Shown here: in pieces, positions 20,468 through 30,050 of the stretch | Numbering within the stretch: the stretch's first letter is position 1 | How the letters are laid out: every line of letters begins with the position of its first letter | Source: Planktothrix rubescens CCAP 1459/22 | GTDB taxonomy: Bacteria; Cyanobacteriota; Cyanobacteriia; Cyanobacteriales; Microcoleaceae | Direction of reading: 5' to 3' | Assembly (NCBI GenBank): GCA_904830895.1 | Contig: LR882958.1 | Span: forward strand, 372,001 to 436,000 | DNA length: 64,000 nucleotides | Translations under genes and position numbers: made by a program | Notes under the pieces: generated by a model | The model's database searches: none | Told to the model about the DNA's origin: nothing | Seen by the model: only the letters and a program-made list of their open reading frames with translations

Positions 20468-21772
20468 ATGATTGAAAGTGAATTAGTAAAAGTCTACCAA
20501 ATTGTTAAAAGATATCAGGAAGGAGAGCGGGATTTTAGTGGAGTTAACCTGAATGAAAATAATTTAAGCCGGATTAAATTGAGTCAAGCAAATTTAAGTG
20601 GGGCTTCTTTTATGGTGGCTAATTTAACTTCTGCTAATTTAAGTGGCTGTAACTTAACCGGAGCTAATTTTAATGTTGCTCGACTCAGTAATGCTAATTT
20701 GAGTAACGCCATTTTAGATCGAGCCACCCTCAATGTTAGCAATTTAGTCCGAGCCGATTTAAGCGAAGCATCTATGATTGAAAGTCTACTGATTCGCGGG
20801 GAATTAATTCAAGCATTACTGAGTAAAGCGAAATTGATTCAAGCCAACTTAAATGGGGCGGATTTAAGAGAAGCCAAAGTTGAACAAACCGATTTTAGCT
20901 ATGCCAATTTAAGTGGGGCAAATTTAAGTAATACAAATTTAGTCAAAGCCAGTTTTGTTCATGCGGATTTAACTCAAGCTAATTTAATTCAATCGGACTG
21001 GGTAGGAGCGGATTTATCTGGAGCTACCTTAACCGGAGCCAAACTTTATAATGTTCATAGATTTAGTTTAAAAGCCGAAGATCTTAAATGTGAATGGATT
21101 GATTTAAGCCCCCATGGAGATCATACTCATGTTGTAAATTTTAATCCCGAAACCCTGAAAAAGTTTTTTAATCAAAGTCTTCCCTTGGTGCAAATTTTTG
21201 TGGATGCTCCGTTGGATTTTGAATCTAATTTAATTTTAATGACCATCTATTATAAATTAGCTCAAGTCTATCCCGTGATGAATCGTCCACCGAGTATTGA
21301 GGTGGATTATCGACGCACAACTTTAACCTTTGTTGTGGAACGGGAAGAACATTTATTTCCCCTAGCTTGTATGATTATTTTTCCCTTTGATGATTCCTCC
21401 CCCACACAAAAAAATATTATTAATTTAATGAAAAAAATCAAGGAAGAAAATTTAGGAAAAAATCGAAAGATTCAAATTTTAACTGCCATGAATCAAGTTA
21501 TTGTTAAGGCGAATGAATTTAAACTCTTAGTTAAAGAAAGTCAAAGTGATTCTCGGTCTATATTTTTTAAATCCGCCACTCAAACCCTATTGAAAAATAG
21601 CAGTCAACAAAGTTTAATGGTTCATAATAATGCTAATTTTGGTAAACGATTTGATGAACTATCTAGTCGTCAAACCGATGCCGATTTAACCCTCAATTCC
21701 CGTCAATCTAATCTACCCGATTTTAAAGAAGTGATTGATTTTATCGAAAGTTTTGATTATCTTAGTAATTGA
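20468..21772 (+). CDS. Pentapeptide-repeat protein with C-terminal domain (paralogue B)
   Basis: This 434-residue protein is a paralogue of the preceding gene. It has a shorter pentapeptide region (about residues 25-205) and then the same C-terminal domain: AEDLKCEWIDLSPHGD, an IEVDYRRTTLTFVVE strand and TLLKNSSQQSLMVHNNANFG. The two proteins align end to end, with paralogue A carrying about 70 extra repeat residues. The pair looks like a tandem duplication followed by change in repeat number. Role unknown. Confidence 0.88.
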   Translation: MIESELVKVYQIVKRYQEGERDFSGVNLNENNLSRIKLSQANLSGASFMVANLTSANLSGCNLTGANFNVARLSNANLSNAILDRATLNVSNLVRADLSEASMIESLLIRGELIQALLSKAKLIQANLNGADLREAKVEQTDFSYANLSGANLSNTNLVKASFVHADLTQANLIQSDWVGADLSGATLTGAKLYNVHRFSLKAEDLKCEWIDLSPHGDHTHVVNFNPETLKKFFNQSLPLVQIFVDAPLDFESNLILMTIYYKLAQVYPVMNRPPSIEVDYRRTTLTFVVEREEHLFPLACMIIFPFDDSSPTQKNIINLMKKIKEENLGKNRKIQILTAMNQVIVKANEFKLLVKESQSDSRSIFFKSATQTLLKNSSQQSLMVHNNANFGKRFDELSSRQTDADLTLNSRQSNLPDFKEVIDFIESFDYLSN

Positions 21773-21812
21773 GGGTGAATCTAACCATTACTGTTTGTAT
21801 TTTTGAACGAAT

Positions 21813-23336
21813 TTGATAGAAGTTGAAGTCCATAACTTACTGCGAAACCTGCTCAAGTCCCAAACCGAAGCCCTGTGGCCCCATCATCTGACGATGGCCC
21901 GCCTAGTGGCTAGGGCGTTACGTTTGGGACGGGATGCTTTAATTCAAACGGGGATTCCCCCCAGCCACGATCATCATTCCTATCGGTTGAGTTACTGGAT
22001 ACCATTATTAGTCTGGCATCAATCGGTAATTGTGGTGGCGCCCGATGGGATTTTGGACGAACTCCAACGACTAAATTTACAACCCTGGATTAATCCAGAA
22101 ACCCTTAACCATCCTGATCTAATTGCCAATAAACCCATTCTCCGAGGGGATTCCTGGCCTGATGATAGCTTTTCCGGGGTTTTATTAACAACACCTTCAG
22201 CTTGGTTATCCAGTCGCTTCAGGGATGATCACAACTTTCCTCAGCAAGTCCTGACTGTGATTGATGGGGTCGATGATTTGGAAACCTGGACACGCCAAAC
22301 CCTAACGGTTAGTTTGCATCCCCAGGACTGGAATCATCTCATGGAACAGCAACCCCAACAGGGGGAAACCATTCGAGATACCCGGATACACCTAACTCGG
22401 ATTTTGTTCCAACATCCCCCTAATCCCTATCAATGCTATGTTTTGGACAATCCAGAACAGGAAATGATTGAGCAACTATATGGGGTTATCGATCCCCAGT
22501 TATTTGAATGGCAGAGGTTTTGGCAACGTTGGCAACGGCCTGGACAGTTAAAATGGGCCGTGGTGGATCGGATATTGGGAACCTTTTCTCTGTTTTGTGG
22601 CCCGGTGGATGTGGCATCGGAGTTGGGCCCTATCTGGCCCCAACAGCCTGTGGTTTTGATTGGAGGAGCTTTGGATTTAGACAAACAGGCTCCGATTTAT
22701 CGCCAAGCGGTGGGACTCGGAGAAATTACCGGGGTGAAATTTACCCCTGATCGACAAAGCCAACTGATCCAACTTTATATCCCATCGGGTTTTCCTTTAC
22801 CCAATACTCCCCAGTATCAATTGACTTTGATTAAAGAGCTTTATAATATTTTATATATGAGCTTATCAGTACAAGGATTCAGTGTTTTATTAATTGGAGA
22901 TGTTCCGTTAAAAGCCCAAGTCAGTACGGCGATGGCGGCGGAATTTGGTTCTCGGGTACGGGTAGAAACCACGGATTTACCGGAAAATGCTGTTTTAGTG
23001 ACGGGTTGGGAGTTTTGGCGACAACATCAGGGCCGTTTACCTTCACCCCATTTATTAGCGATCGCTACCTTACCTATCCCTTCTTTAGAAGATCCTTTAG
23101 TTGCCGGACAGGTCGCCTACTATAAACAACGACATCTGGATTGGTTTCGGTTTTATTTATTACCCCAAGCATTAAGTGAACTGCAACGGGCCGTTGCTAC
23201 GGTGCGGGATAGTCAGGGGGTTGTAGCCCTATTTGATAGTCGGGTCTTACATCGGAGTTACGGAGAACAGGTCTTAACGGCCTTGAGTCCCTCCGCCCGG
23301 ATCAATTATTTAGATCGGTTGTGGTTAGTCCAGTAA
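21813..23336 (+). CDS. DinG/Rad3-like helicase-related protein lacking an obvious Walker A
   Basis: The 507-residue protein starts at TTG (MIEVEVHNLL) with no other good upstream start. The C-terminal end GVVALFDSRVLHRSYGEQVLTAL matches the last motif of DinG-type helicases (VAILDxRL...YG..L), and the middle contains an LLIGDVPLK segment. The expected N-terminal GxGKT nucleotide loop is replaced by LRLGRDALIQTG, so ATP hydrolysis is doubtful. It may be a non-catalytic cyanobacterial offshoot. It converges on the Uma2 gene. Confidence 0.55.
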   Translation: MIEVEVHNLLRNLLKSQTEALWPHHLTMARLVARALRLGRDALIQTGIPPSHDHHSYRLSYWIPLLVWHQSVIVVAPDGILDELQRLNLQPWINPETLNHPDLIANKPILRGDSWPDDSFSGVLLTTPSAWLSSRFRDDHNFPQQVLTVIDGVDDLETWTRQTLTVSLHPQDWNHLMEQQPQQGETIRDTRIHLTRILFQHPPNPYQCYVLDNPEQEMIEQLYGVIDPQLFEWQRFWQRWQRPGQLKWAVVDRILGTFSLFCGPVDVASELGPIWPQQPVVLIGGALDLDKQAPIYRQAVGLGEITGVKFTPDRQSQLIQLYIPSGFPLPNTPQYQLTLIKELYNILYMSLSVQGFSVLLIGDVPLKAQVSTAMAAEFGSRVRVETTDLPENAVLVTGWEFWRQHQGRLPSPHLLAIATLPIPSLEDPLVAGQVAYYKQRHLDWFRFYLLPQALSELQRAVATVRDSQGVVALFDSRVLHRSYGEQVLTALSPSARINYLDRLWLVQ

Positions 23337-23355
23337 CTACCCCCCTTTTCCTGAT

Positions 23356-24024
23356 TCAAAGATTCGGATCAACTCCTAAACTTTTCAACCGTTCTTCTAA
23401 GGCTTTTAATCGAGCTTCTGCTTGTTCAGCCCGTCGCTTTTCTTGTTGTAATTTTTGCCCTAATTCTACAAAGGTTAAAAACCGTTCTCCCGTGGGGGTA
23501 AAAATTTGTAATTCTTCAGCCATTTCAAAACGAACTCCTAAACGGGGACTTACCCAACCTTGAATTTCTTCAATAATTGTTAATTTTCCATCCATTATTT
23601 GCCATCCGGCAAAATCCACTTTTTCAGGATCATAAAGATAATATTCCTCCACACCATACCGTTGATAAAATTGCAGTTTAGCCGCCATTTCTTTAATTGT
23701 ATTTCCAGGGGAAAGAATCTCAAATACCACCTGGGGCGGGATATTATCTTCTTGCCATTGTTGATAGGAACCCCGATAGCCCTTGGGACGACCAAAAACC
23801 ACCATAACATCCGGGGCGCGACGAATTGTATTATTTCCTTCAATGGGATACCAGAGTAAATCCCCCGCTACAAATACATTAGAATTGTTAGCAAATAATA
23901 GATCTAAATTTTCCTTGATGGTAACAATCCATTGAAATTGTCGGGTATTATCAGCCATTGGTTGACCGTCAGTATCCGAATAAATAATCGGGGTTTGGGT
24001 TTGGGATGGTCGTTGTTGAATCAT
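23356..24024 (-). CDS. Uma2 family protein with C-terminal coiled coil
   Basis: The 222-residue protein belongs to Uma2 (DUF820): DLLWYPIEGNNTIRRAPDVMVVFGRPKGYRGSY carries the D of the nuclease-like core, and PQVVFEILSPGNTIKEMAAKL carries the E-x-x strand. The C-terminal 50 residues (FVELGQKLQQEKRRAEQAEARLKALEERLKSLG) form a charged coiled coil often found in this subgroup. Its role is unknown. Confidence 0.92.
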   Translation of the reverse strand: MIQQRPSQTQTPIIYSDTDGQPMADNTRQFQWIVTIKENLDLLFANNSNVFVAGDLLWYPIEGNNTIRRAPDVMVVFGRPKGYRGSYQQWQEDNIPPQVVFEILSPGNTIKEMAAKLQFYQRYGVEEYYLYDPEKVDFAGWQIMDGKLTIIEEIQGWVSPRLGVRFEMAEELQIFTPTGERFLTFVELGQKLQQEKRRAEQAEARLKALEERLKSLGVDPNL

Positions 24025-24094
24025 TAGGATTTTTCCCTGGGATTAATGATTTTTGGGAATCCGTTATTTGAAAAAATTCTAACAATTTAAAGCG

Positions 24095-24110
24095 CCTCCC
24101 AGACGGGAGG
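24095..24110. terminator. Short hairpin between clpP and a Uma2 gene
   Basis: CCTCCC-AGAC-GGGAGG is a perfect 6-bp stem just after the clpP stop (minus strand) and before the Uma2 start. No T-run follows, so the role as terminator is tentative. Confidence 0.4.
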
Positions 24111-24126
24111 ACAACTTCAAAATTGA

Positions 24127-24729
24127 TTAACTCGCAACCGGATTAGCCGCCGAGGGACGACGGTTAATTACTTGGTCAATTAAACCGTAGTGCATGGATT
24201 CTTCCGCCGACATGAAGAAATCCCGTTCTGTGTCGTCTTCAATGCGAGATAGGGGCTGACCCGTGTGGTCGGCTAAATGTTGATTCAGGCGTTTTTTTAT
24301 ATACAAAATTTCCCTGGCCTGAATCTCAATATCCGTCGCCTGTCCTTGGGCGCCCCCTAACGGTTGGTGGATCATAATCCGCGAATGGGGAAGACTCATC
24401 CGTTTACCCTTGGCCCCCGCACTCAACAGAAACGCCCCCATACTAGCGGCTAAACCCAGACAAATAGTGGAAACATCGGGGCGGATGTGGTTCATGGTGT
24501 CAAAAATCCCTAAACCCGCCGACACCGAACCTCCTGGGGAGTTGATGTAGAGGTAGATATCTTTTTCTGGGTCTTCAGCATCGAGGAACAGCATCTGGGC
24601 CACAATTAAGTTAGCTAAATCGGCTGTTACCTGTTGTCCGAGGAAGATAATCCGATCGCGTAATAGCCGAGAATAGATATCAAAGGCTCTTTCGCCACGA
24701 CCCGATTGTTCAATAACGGTTGGGATCAT
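24127..24729 (-). CDS. clpP: ATP-dependent Clp protease proteolytic subunit ClpP
   Basis: The 200-residue serine peptidase has the catalytic triad Ser96 (GLAASMGAF), His121 ([10 protein letters not shown]) and Asp170 (ERD-FF), at spacing equal to the E. coli enzyme. [19 protein letters not shown] forms the substrate-binding strand. It assembles as a barrel with ClpC/ClpX ATPases and degrades unfolded cytosolic proteins. Cyanobacteria have several ClpP and ClpR paralogues. The intact triad excludes ClpR. The paralogue number cannot be set from sequence alone. Confidence 0.95.
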   Translation of the reverse strand: MIPTVIEQSGRGERAFDIYSRLLRDRIIFLGQQVTADLANLIVAQMLFLDAEDPEKDIYLYINSPGGSVSAGLGIFDTMNHIRPDVSTICLGLAASMGAFLLSAGAKGKRMSLPHSRIMIHQPLGGAQGQATDIEIQAREILYIKKRLNQHLADHTGQPLSRIEDDTERDFFMSAEESMHYGLIDQVINRRPSAANPVAS

Positions 24730-24779
24730 AACATTTTGCTGCTAATGGTCATTCTTTGATATTGTAGCGATTTCGGGTT

Positions 24780-25895
24780 TCAAACTTTCACAAACCATTC
24801 CTGACGATACATCAAATAGGATACTAGCCACCAAAATATTAGGGTAGCGATCGCAAAGGCTAGAGATCCATTCATCGCCCCGAACCCCGACTGGAATAGG
24901 GTTTCATACAGCCAAGTTTTCGCGCTGGGGGCCTGGGGAGAATCGCCAATTTTAATTAAATTTAAAATTCTCCCGACAAAACCAGAAGCCACAAATATTG
25001 TTAGGGCGTTTAATCCCATAACTTTAAAGGGAAATCCCCATTTTTTCCACCCTCGGACTTCGATGGTTTCATAACAGAATGCGAGTAGTATTAATGACCA
25101 ACCCACGGTAACTATTACAAAGGAACTTGTCCACAGGGATTTATTCAGGGGAAACAATTCCGCCCATAAATAACCAATCACAAAACAACTAATTCCAAAT
25201 ACAACTAAACTGGCACTGGTATCAGTTCTAATTGGTTGTTTTCTAATCCAATTTCCGGTTAAATAACCTAATATAACCGTAACCACGGCGGGAAAGGTAC
25301 TAAAGAGTCCTTCGGGATCATAAAATCCTCCTTTCCACAAATGTTTTTGACCTAAAATTAGGCGATCAATATAGGCGGCAAAATTTCCTTCCGGGGTGAG
25401 GTTTCCGATTCCATAACCCGGAACAAGAACGAATTGCATCAGAATATAATAGCCTAATAAAATCCCGCCACAGAGTGCCCATAATCCTTTTCTGGAGAGG
25501 TGAAAAATGGCGATCGCAGCCAAAAAATAAGCTACCCCAATTCTTTGTAAAACCCCCATAATTCTAATTTCGGCGAGATTATAATAAGGGAATCCATTTA
25601 GCAGTAATCCCAATAAAAATAATATCCCAGACCGTCGAGCAATTTGTAGATAAATAGATTTAGGAACAATTGTTTCCGGCGCTCGATATTCTTGGGTATA
25701 TTTAGACAAAGAAAAAGCCATGGCTACCCCGACAATAAACAGAAAAAAGGGAAATACTAAATCCGTCGGAGTACAGCCATTCCATTCCGCATGATCCAGC
25801 CAAGGATAGACATAATCCCAACTACCAGGATTATTGACTAATATCATACTGGCGATCGCAATTCCCCGAAATACATCCAAAGCCTGTAGCCGCAT
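24780..25895 (-). CDS. Heparan-alpha-glucosaminide N-acetyltransferase-like membrane protein (DUF5009/DUF1624)
   Basis: The 371-residue protein has about 10 transmembrane segments. The N-terminus LQALDVFRGIAIASMILVNNPGSW and the following W-D-HAEWNGCTPTDLVFPFFLFIVGVAM are diagnostic of the bacterial HGSNAT-like acyltransferase family, including the histidine in DHAEW that may relay the acetyl group. These enzymes move acetyl groups across a membrane to amino sugars. The bacterial substrate is unknown. There is no linked polysaccharide gene within 6 kb. Confidence 0.88.
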   Translation of the reverse strand: MRLQALDVFRGIAIASMILVNNPGSWDYVYPWLDHAEWNGCTPTDLVFPFFLFIVGVAMAFSLSKYTQEYRAPETIVPKSIYLQIARRSGILFLLGLLLNGFPYYNLAEIRIMGVLQRIGVAYFLAAIAIFHLSRKGLWALCGGILLGYYILMQFVLVPGYGIGNLTPEGNFAAYIDRLILGQKHLWKGGFYDPEGLFSTFPAVVTVILGYLTGNWIRKQPIRTDTSASLVVFGISCFVIGYLWAELFPLNKSLWTSSFVIVTVGWSLILLAFCYETIEVRGWKKWGFPFKVMGLNALTIFVASGFVGRILNLIKIGDSPQAPSAKTWLYETLFQSGFGAMNGSLAFAIATLIFWWLVSYLMYRQEWFVKV

Positions 25896-26608
25896 AAGTG
25901 CATCCTCAACCTTGGAAGTTATTATTTCATAAATTCCTAATTATAATAAAATTCCGGATCAATTCTTCCTCCATCCTAGATATTAACTTTCACAAAGCAT
26001 TAACTAGGGGTAAAAAAATCCTGACCCGGTGGGCTATGATTAAATATAGTAATAGTCTATTGAGGAAAATAAAAGATGCACCCGATGGCAAAATTCCCAA
26101 ATCGATCAACACCGGTGATGGCTTTCGTGTGAGCCCCTGATGGGCTAGTTGGACAAACATGGACACTACGGACAAGTCACGTCTGAGTTATTGATCAATC
26201 GAGATATGCGAGTCTACGTTAATTATGGCAGGGAGATTTTAAAGATTTCAAGAGGTCTTTTGCAATCACCCACTTTTCTTAAAAATAACTGAATTGATAG
26301 CCAATTCAAGAACAGTTTCAAATTTTAGGTTAAGCTGCTTTTAGATTGATCTTTGCTGCCTTGTTAACTCAAATTCTCTCTCAAATAAAAAGGGTATTGG
26401 CTACAATAGATTCCCATTCGACTTGACACCCTAACCCCATTGAGTTTGAATGTCATCAAGTCCATACCGTTTGTCTACAACCCCATCCGTGAGTCTGAGG
26501 ATGCTTGTAGCCCCTGATTCACGGAAAATGGTGCTTACACATCAAAAATCATCTAGGACGATCTGAGTTGAGTTGAAATTTTATCCCTTGTAATGGGCTG
26601 GTAGACAA
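25896..26608. other. Intergenic region of 713 bases, possible decayed or tiny reading frames
   Basis: The gap holds no clear gene. A 34-codon frame from ATG 26036 and a TTG frame 26149-26292 (reading HGHYGQVTSELLINREMRVY and on to LLQSPTFLKNN) look partly coding but match nothing I recognise. The last 150 bases contain no strong ribosome site before the ATG at 26609. The distance to the next gene suggests a long leader. Confidence 0.4.
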
Positions 26609-27172
26609 ATGGAAACGGAAACCAAAAAACGTCGCGTATCAACTAATACTATCGTTCGGCGACAGGCGACACCGAAAGAACGAGAGTTAATTCATCTGTT
26701 AGCAAATCTAGGCTGTTCTCAAGCGAAATATGGTTTGAGACACGCCACTAGCAAACAGTTAATTAGTCCTGAAGAACGCTTAAGATTAGCAGAATGGCAT
26801 TACCTTCGTTTACAACAAATTCGTCGCGTTGAACGCAGTTTAGACCCGGTTGCTACGCTGAAGCGAGTCTATTTTAAAAGTAAGTTAAGTCCCCGCAATT
26901 TAGAGTCTTTAAAACTATTGTGGGTCGAAGATGAAAAAACCAGGGTTAAACGGGTAGATCCTGAACTCGATGATCTGCTTTGTGATGCTTTGGATAAAGG
27001 AGACACTCTCAAGCAAATTTTTCGGATCATTGAGGTCAAAGAAAGACAATTTGCTCGTACTCCTGAACCCGGAAAAATTCCCCTCTGGGTGCAAGAATGG
27101 GAAAATTCTAATTATGAAATCAACTACTTTCCTCCCTCTTTCCCTGATTGGGCGCAAATCGTTGATGATTAA
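26609..27172 (+). CDS. Hypothetical protein, charged and helical
   Basis: The 187-residue protein is basic at the N-terminus (TKKRRVSTNTIVRRQATPKERELIHLLANLGCSQAKYGLRH) and predicted mainly helical, with no transmembrane segment. No family was recognised. Codon use matches the neighbours and no stop is close. Its 3' end overlaps the convergent hypF 3' end by about 50 bases. Confidence 0.65.
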   Translation: METETKKRRVSTNTIVRRQATPKERELIHLLANLGCSQAKYGLRHATSKQLISPEERLRLAEWHYLRLQQIRRVERSLDPVATLKRVYFKSKLSPRNLESLKLLWVEDEKTRVKRVDPELDDLLCDALDKGDTLKQIFRIIEVKERQFARTPEPGKIPLWVQEWENSNYEINYFPPSFPDWAQIVDD

Positions 27173-27581
27173 TTAAAAATGCAGCTTGTCCTAATGCTAG
27201 TCCTCCATCATTAGGAGGATTTTTTTGTGACCAATAAACCTGAAATCCTTCTTGACAAAGCCGAAATATTGTGCGTTCAATTAAATATTTATTCTGAAAA
27301 CATCCCCCACTTAAAGTTATAGTTTTTTCGCCTAATTTCTGACTAATTTCTACCACCGCTTCCACTAAACTATTATGAAATTTAGCCGAAATTAAATTAA
27401 TCGGTTTTTTGTTAATTTTATCCTCTAATATCCCTTTAATTATTAGTTCCCAATTAAGATAATACCTACAATTATAACTCATATTACCAATATTATCCCC
27501 CATTTCTAAGGGGGGTTGGGGGGTATCAAAATCCCTTCTATTCTCCCCCATTTCTAAGGGGGGTTGGGGGTATCTAACCAT
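27120..27581 (-). CDS. hypF: HypF C-terminal part, out of frame with the main hypF frame
   Basis: This 153-codon frame carries the end of the HypF Kae1-like domain: NWELIIKGILED, AEVV-ISQKLGEKTITLSGGCFQNKYLIE and FQVYWSQKNPPNDGGLALGQAA. Its first 40 residues are two copies of a repeat-derived peptide (YPQPPLEMGEN and DTPQPPLEMGDN). With one more C in the first repeat (6 instead of 5 on the coding strand) it joins in frame to the 27554-29863 frame, giving a 914-residue HypF. The ATG at 27579-27581 is therefore probably not a real start. Confidence 0.85.
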   Translation of the reverse strand: MVRYPQPPLEMGENRRDFDTPQPPLEMGDNIGNMSYNCRYYLNWELIIKGILEDKINKKPINLISAKFHNSLVEAVVEISQKLGEKTITLSGGCFQNKYLIERTIFRLCQEGFQVYWSQKNPPNDGGLALGQAAFLINHQRFAPNQGKREESS

Positions 27582-29863
27582 GCAAACGGATAATATTCAT
27601 CGGTTTCTAAATCATTAATTGCAAATTCTAAAGCCATAGCTGCTTCCCCTTCAAAACTCACCCTTTGACAAATTCCTAATAAAGCCGCCACTCCATCAAA
27701 TAACCTTCCCACACTGGAAGTTAAGGGAGTATTTAATTTCCGGTTTAACATCGTTTGCATAATTCTTAATTCCTGGGGTTTGAAAGATTCCATAAACTCT
27801 AAATTCATCCCCGAATTAAATAGATCATTTCCCAATAATTCATATAATAATCCTAAAGCAATTCGTCGAGGTTCAGATACCGCTTTATCTCCCCCCGGAA
27901 GGGGAAAATGGCGAAAAGAAGCAATACGTTGAATTATAGTTTCTGTAACTTGAAAAAACTCTCCTCCCCAAATTGTTCCATCGAGTCCATATCCGGTTCC
28001 ATCCCAAGCAATTCCCAGTAAGGGAGGTTGTAAATTATGTTCAGCAATAACCGCAAAAACATGGGCGAGATGATGTTGAACTCTAACAATCGGATATTGA
28101 TTTTGTTGAGATAACTTTTCTGCAAATTGCGTGGAATAATAGTCGGGGTGAGCGTCACAAACAATAATATTTGGTTGAAAATCATAGATATTACTCAAAC
28201 TATTAATCACTTCTTGAAATGCTGCTAAAGCTGGGGGGTTTTCTAAATCCCCAATATGTTGACTTACGAAGGCTTTTTGATTAAATGCGATGGGCTCCGC
28301 CCAGCCGAAGGCTATCGCAATTGTACTCTTTAAATGTCCGCCCAAAGCTAAAATTTTTATGGGATTTTCTATTGACAAATCCCAAGATTGTGCTAAACTA
28401 AGGTTAGTTTGATATAATGGGGATATGTTTGCGCCTATAGGGTCAGGTAGGGAAAACGGTAAAGGAGCGTAACCCCTCGCCCGACGTAACACCATTTCTT
28501 GATTAGCAATAATTCTAACAATCGAATCATCAATCGGTCTAACAATCGGGCGGTTATGAACTAAGAAGAAATCCGCGATAGTATTCAGACGAGTCACCAC
28601 TTCCGCTTCATCAATACAAATAGGTTCATTTGCAAAATTTCCACTGGTTGCGACGATAGGAAAGTTCAATTGAGCTAATAATAAATGATGGATAGGGGTA
28701 TAGGGTAACATCACCCCTAAATAGGGATTTTTTGGGGAAATTACCCCCCCTAACCCCCCCTTAGTAATGGGGGGAAATGTTTGGTTTTCTTCTGGGGAAG
28801 TTACCCCCCCTAGCCCCCCCTTACCAAGAGGGGGAAATGTTTGGTTTTCTTTTGGGGAAGTTACCCCCCCTAGCCCCCCCTTAGTAATGGGGGGAAATGT
28901 TTGGTTTTCTTCTCCCCCCCTTAGCAAGGGGGGGTGGGGGGGGTCAGACTTTAATTGATTAAAAATCCGACGTAACAAAACAATCGGAGCAGCAGGAGAA
29001 GATAATAATTTTTCTTCCAATTCCGAAACCAAACAATCCTGTTTTACCTGTTCTAAATTAGGATACATCACCGCCAAAGGTTTTGCGGGGCGGCGTTTGC
29101 GTTGACGTAAATTCTCGACGGCGGTTTCATTTCTAGCATCAACAATTAAATGAAATCCGCCTAATCCTTTTAACGCTAATATTTGACCCGAACGAATAAT
29201 ATCTGCCGCTTGTTTGAGAGCTTGATTTAAACTAGCAATAACCTTACCGTTTTTATCCCATAATTCTAATTGTGGCCCACAAACAGGACAAGCATTAGGT
29301 TGGGCGTGAAACCGACGATTTAAAGGATGATTATATTCATTTTGACAATTGGAACACATTATAAATGTTGCCATTGTGGTATGATTTCGGTCATAGGGTA
29401 AATCCCGAATAATCGAATAACGTGGCCCACAGTTGGTACAATTAGTAAAGGGGTATTGATAACGACGATTTTCAGGATCAAAAATATCCTGTAAACAATC
29501 AGAACAAGTTGATAAATCTGGTAGAATGATTGCTATTTTTTGAGGATGGTTTGTAGATTCAGAAAGGTGAATTTCAAATTGGGAATAACCAACAATTGGC
29601 AACCAAACAGCGTCTAAGATTTCAATTTCAGATTGAGGAGGTTTTTCCTTTAAAATTCGGTATTGAAATTGTTCTAAATTCTGACGAAAACCTTCAACTT
29701 CAATCAAAACACCCTGAACCGAATTATTAACCCATCCCGTTAGGTTTAATTCCATTGCGAGGCGATAAATAAACGGACGAAACCCCACGCCTTGGACTGT
29801 TCCTTGAATGGTTAGTTGGAGGCGATGTTGTTGGGAATTGAGATCGAAATAATCTGGTGACAT
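27554..29863 (-). CDS. hypF: Carbamoyltransferase HypF (hydrogenase maturation), main part, truncated by frameshift
   Basis: The 769-residue product has the HypF domain order: acylphosphatase (TIQGTVQGVGFRPFIYRLA), two zinc motifs (CSDC..CTNCG and CSNC..CPVCG), a YrdC-like domain, and the start of a Kae1-like domain (VQHHLAHVFAVIAEH, GIAWDGTGYG). HypF makes the cyanide ligands of [NiFe] hydrogenase from carbamoyl phosphate. Inside the YrdC region about 80 residues of GGLGG/ENQTFPP repeats are inserted in frame. The frame stops early at DTPNPP, before the GGCFQN motif, so this product alone should be inactive. No other hyp or hydrogenase gene is in the window. Confidence 0.9.
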   Translation of the reverse strand: MSPDYFDLNSQQHRLQLTIQGTVQGVGFRPFIYRLAMELNLTGWVNNSVQGVLIEVEGFRQNLEQFQYRILKEKPPQSEIEILDAVWLPIVGYSQFEIHLSESTNHPQKIAIILPDLSTCSDCLQDIFDPENRRYQYPFTNCTNCGPRYSIIRDLPYDRNHTTMATFIMCSNCQNEYNHPLNRRFHAQPNACPVCGPQLELWDKNGKVIASLNQALKQAADIIRSGQILALKGLGGFHLIVDARNETAVENLRQRKRRPAKPLAVMYPNLEQVKQDCLVSELEEKLLSSPAAPIVLLRRIFNQLKSDPPHPPLLRGGEENQTFPPITKGGLGGVTSPKENQTFPPLGKGGLGGVTSPEENQTFPPITKGGLGGVISPKNPYLGVMLPYTPIHHLLLAQLNFPIVATSGNFANEPICIDEAEVVTRLNTIADFFLVHNRPIVRPIDDSIVRIIANQEMVLRRARGYAPLPFSLPDPIGANISPLYQTNLSLAQSWDLSIENPIKILALGGHLKSTIAIAFGWAEPIAFNQKAFVSQHIGDLENPPALAAFQEVINSLSNIYDFQPNIIVCDAHPDYYSTQFAEKLSQQNQYPIVRVQHHLAHVFAVIAEHNLQPPLLGIAWDGTGYGLDGTIWGGEFFQVTETIIQRIASFRHFPLPGGDKAVSEPRRIALGLLYELLGNDLFNSGMNLEFMESFKPQELRIMQTMLNRKLNTPLTSSVGRLFDGVAALLGICQRVSFEGEAAMALEFAINDLETDEYYPFAWLDTPNPP
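28741..28945. repeat. G/C-run repeat inserted within hypF (three 60-bp copies plus flank)
   Basis: Units of about 60 bases alternate C7 and G5-6 runs with AAATGTTTGGTTTTCTTCTG. The three copies (28741-, 28800-, 28860-) encode ENQTFPP(I/L)(T/G)KGGLGGVTSP in frame on the coding strand. This is a dispersed cyanobacterial repeat type and is related to the smaller copies at 27490-27580. Confidence 0.85.
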
Positions 29864-30050
29864 AGCTCAGAATCAGAACTATTATATTATAGCTATATTG
29901 GTAAGAGATTGCACAAATTATATTAATTTAGGATAAAATTTATCTCGGTTTGGAGATTTAACCCCCTCGTCATCGGTATAAAATTGTGGTATGAAAGGTA
30001 CAACATAATTGTCATCTACTAGACCCGCCGGGGTAGAATGATTAGGAAAA

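Noticed and set aside
26036-26292. Two short frames upstream of the 26609 gene
   Set aside because: They are in different frames, too short, with no recognised family; reported only as part of the intergenic region.
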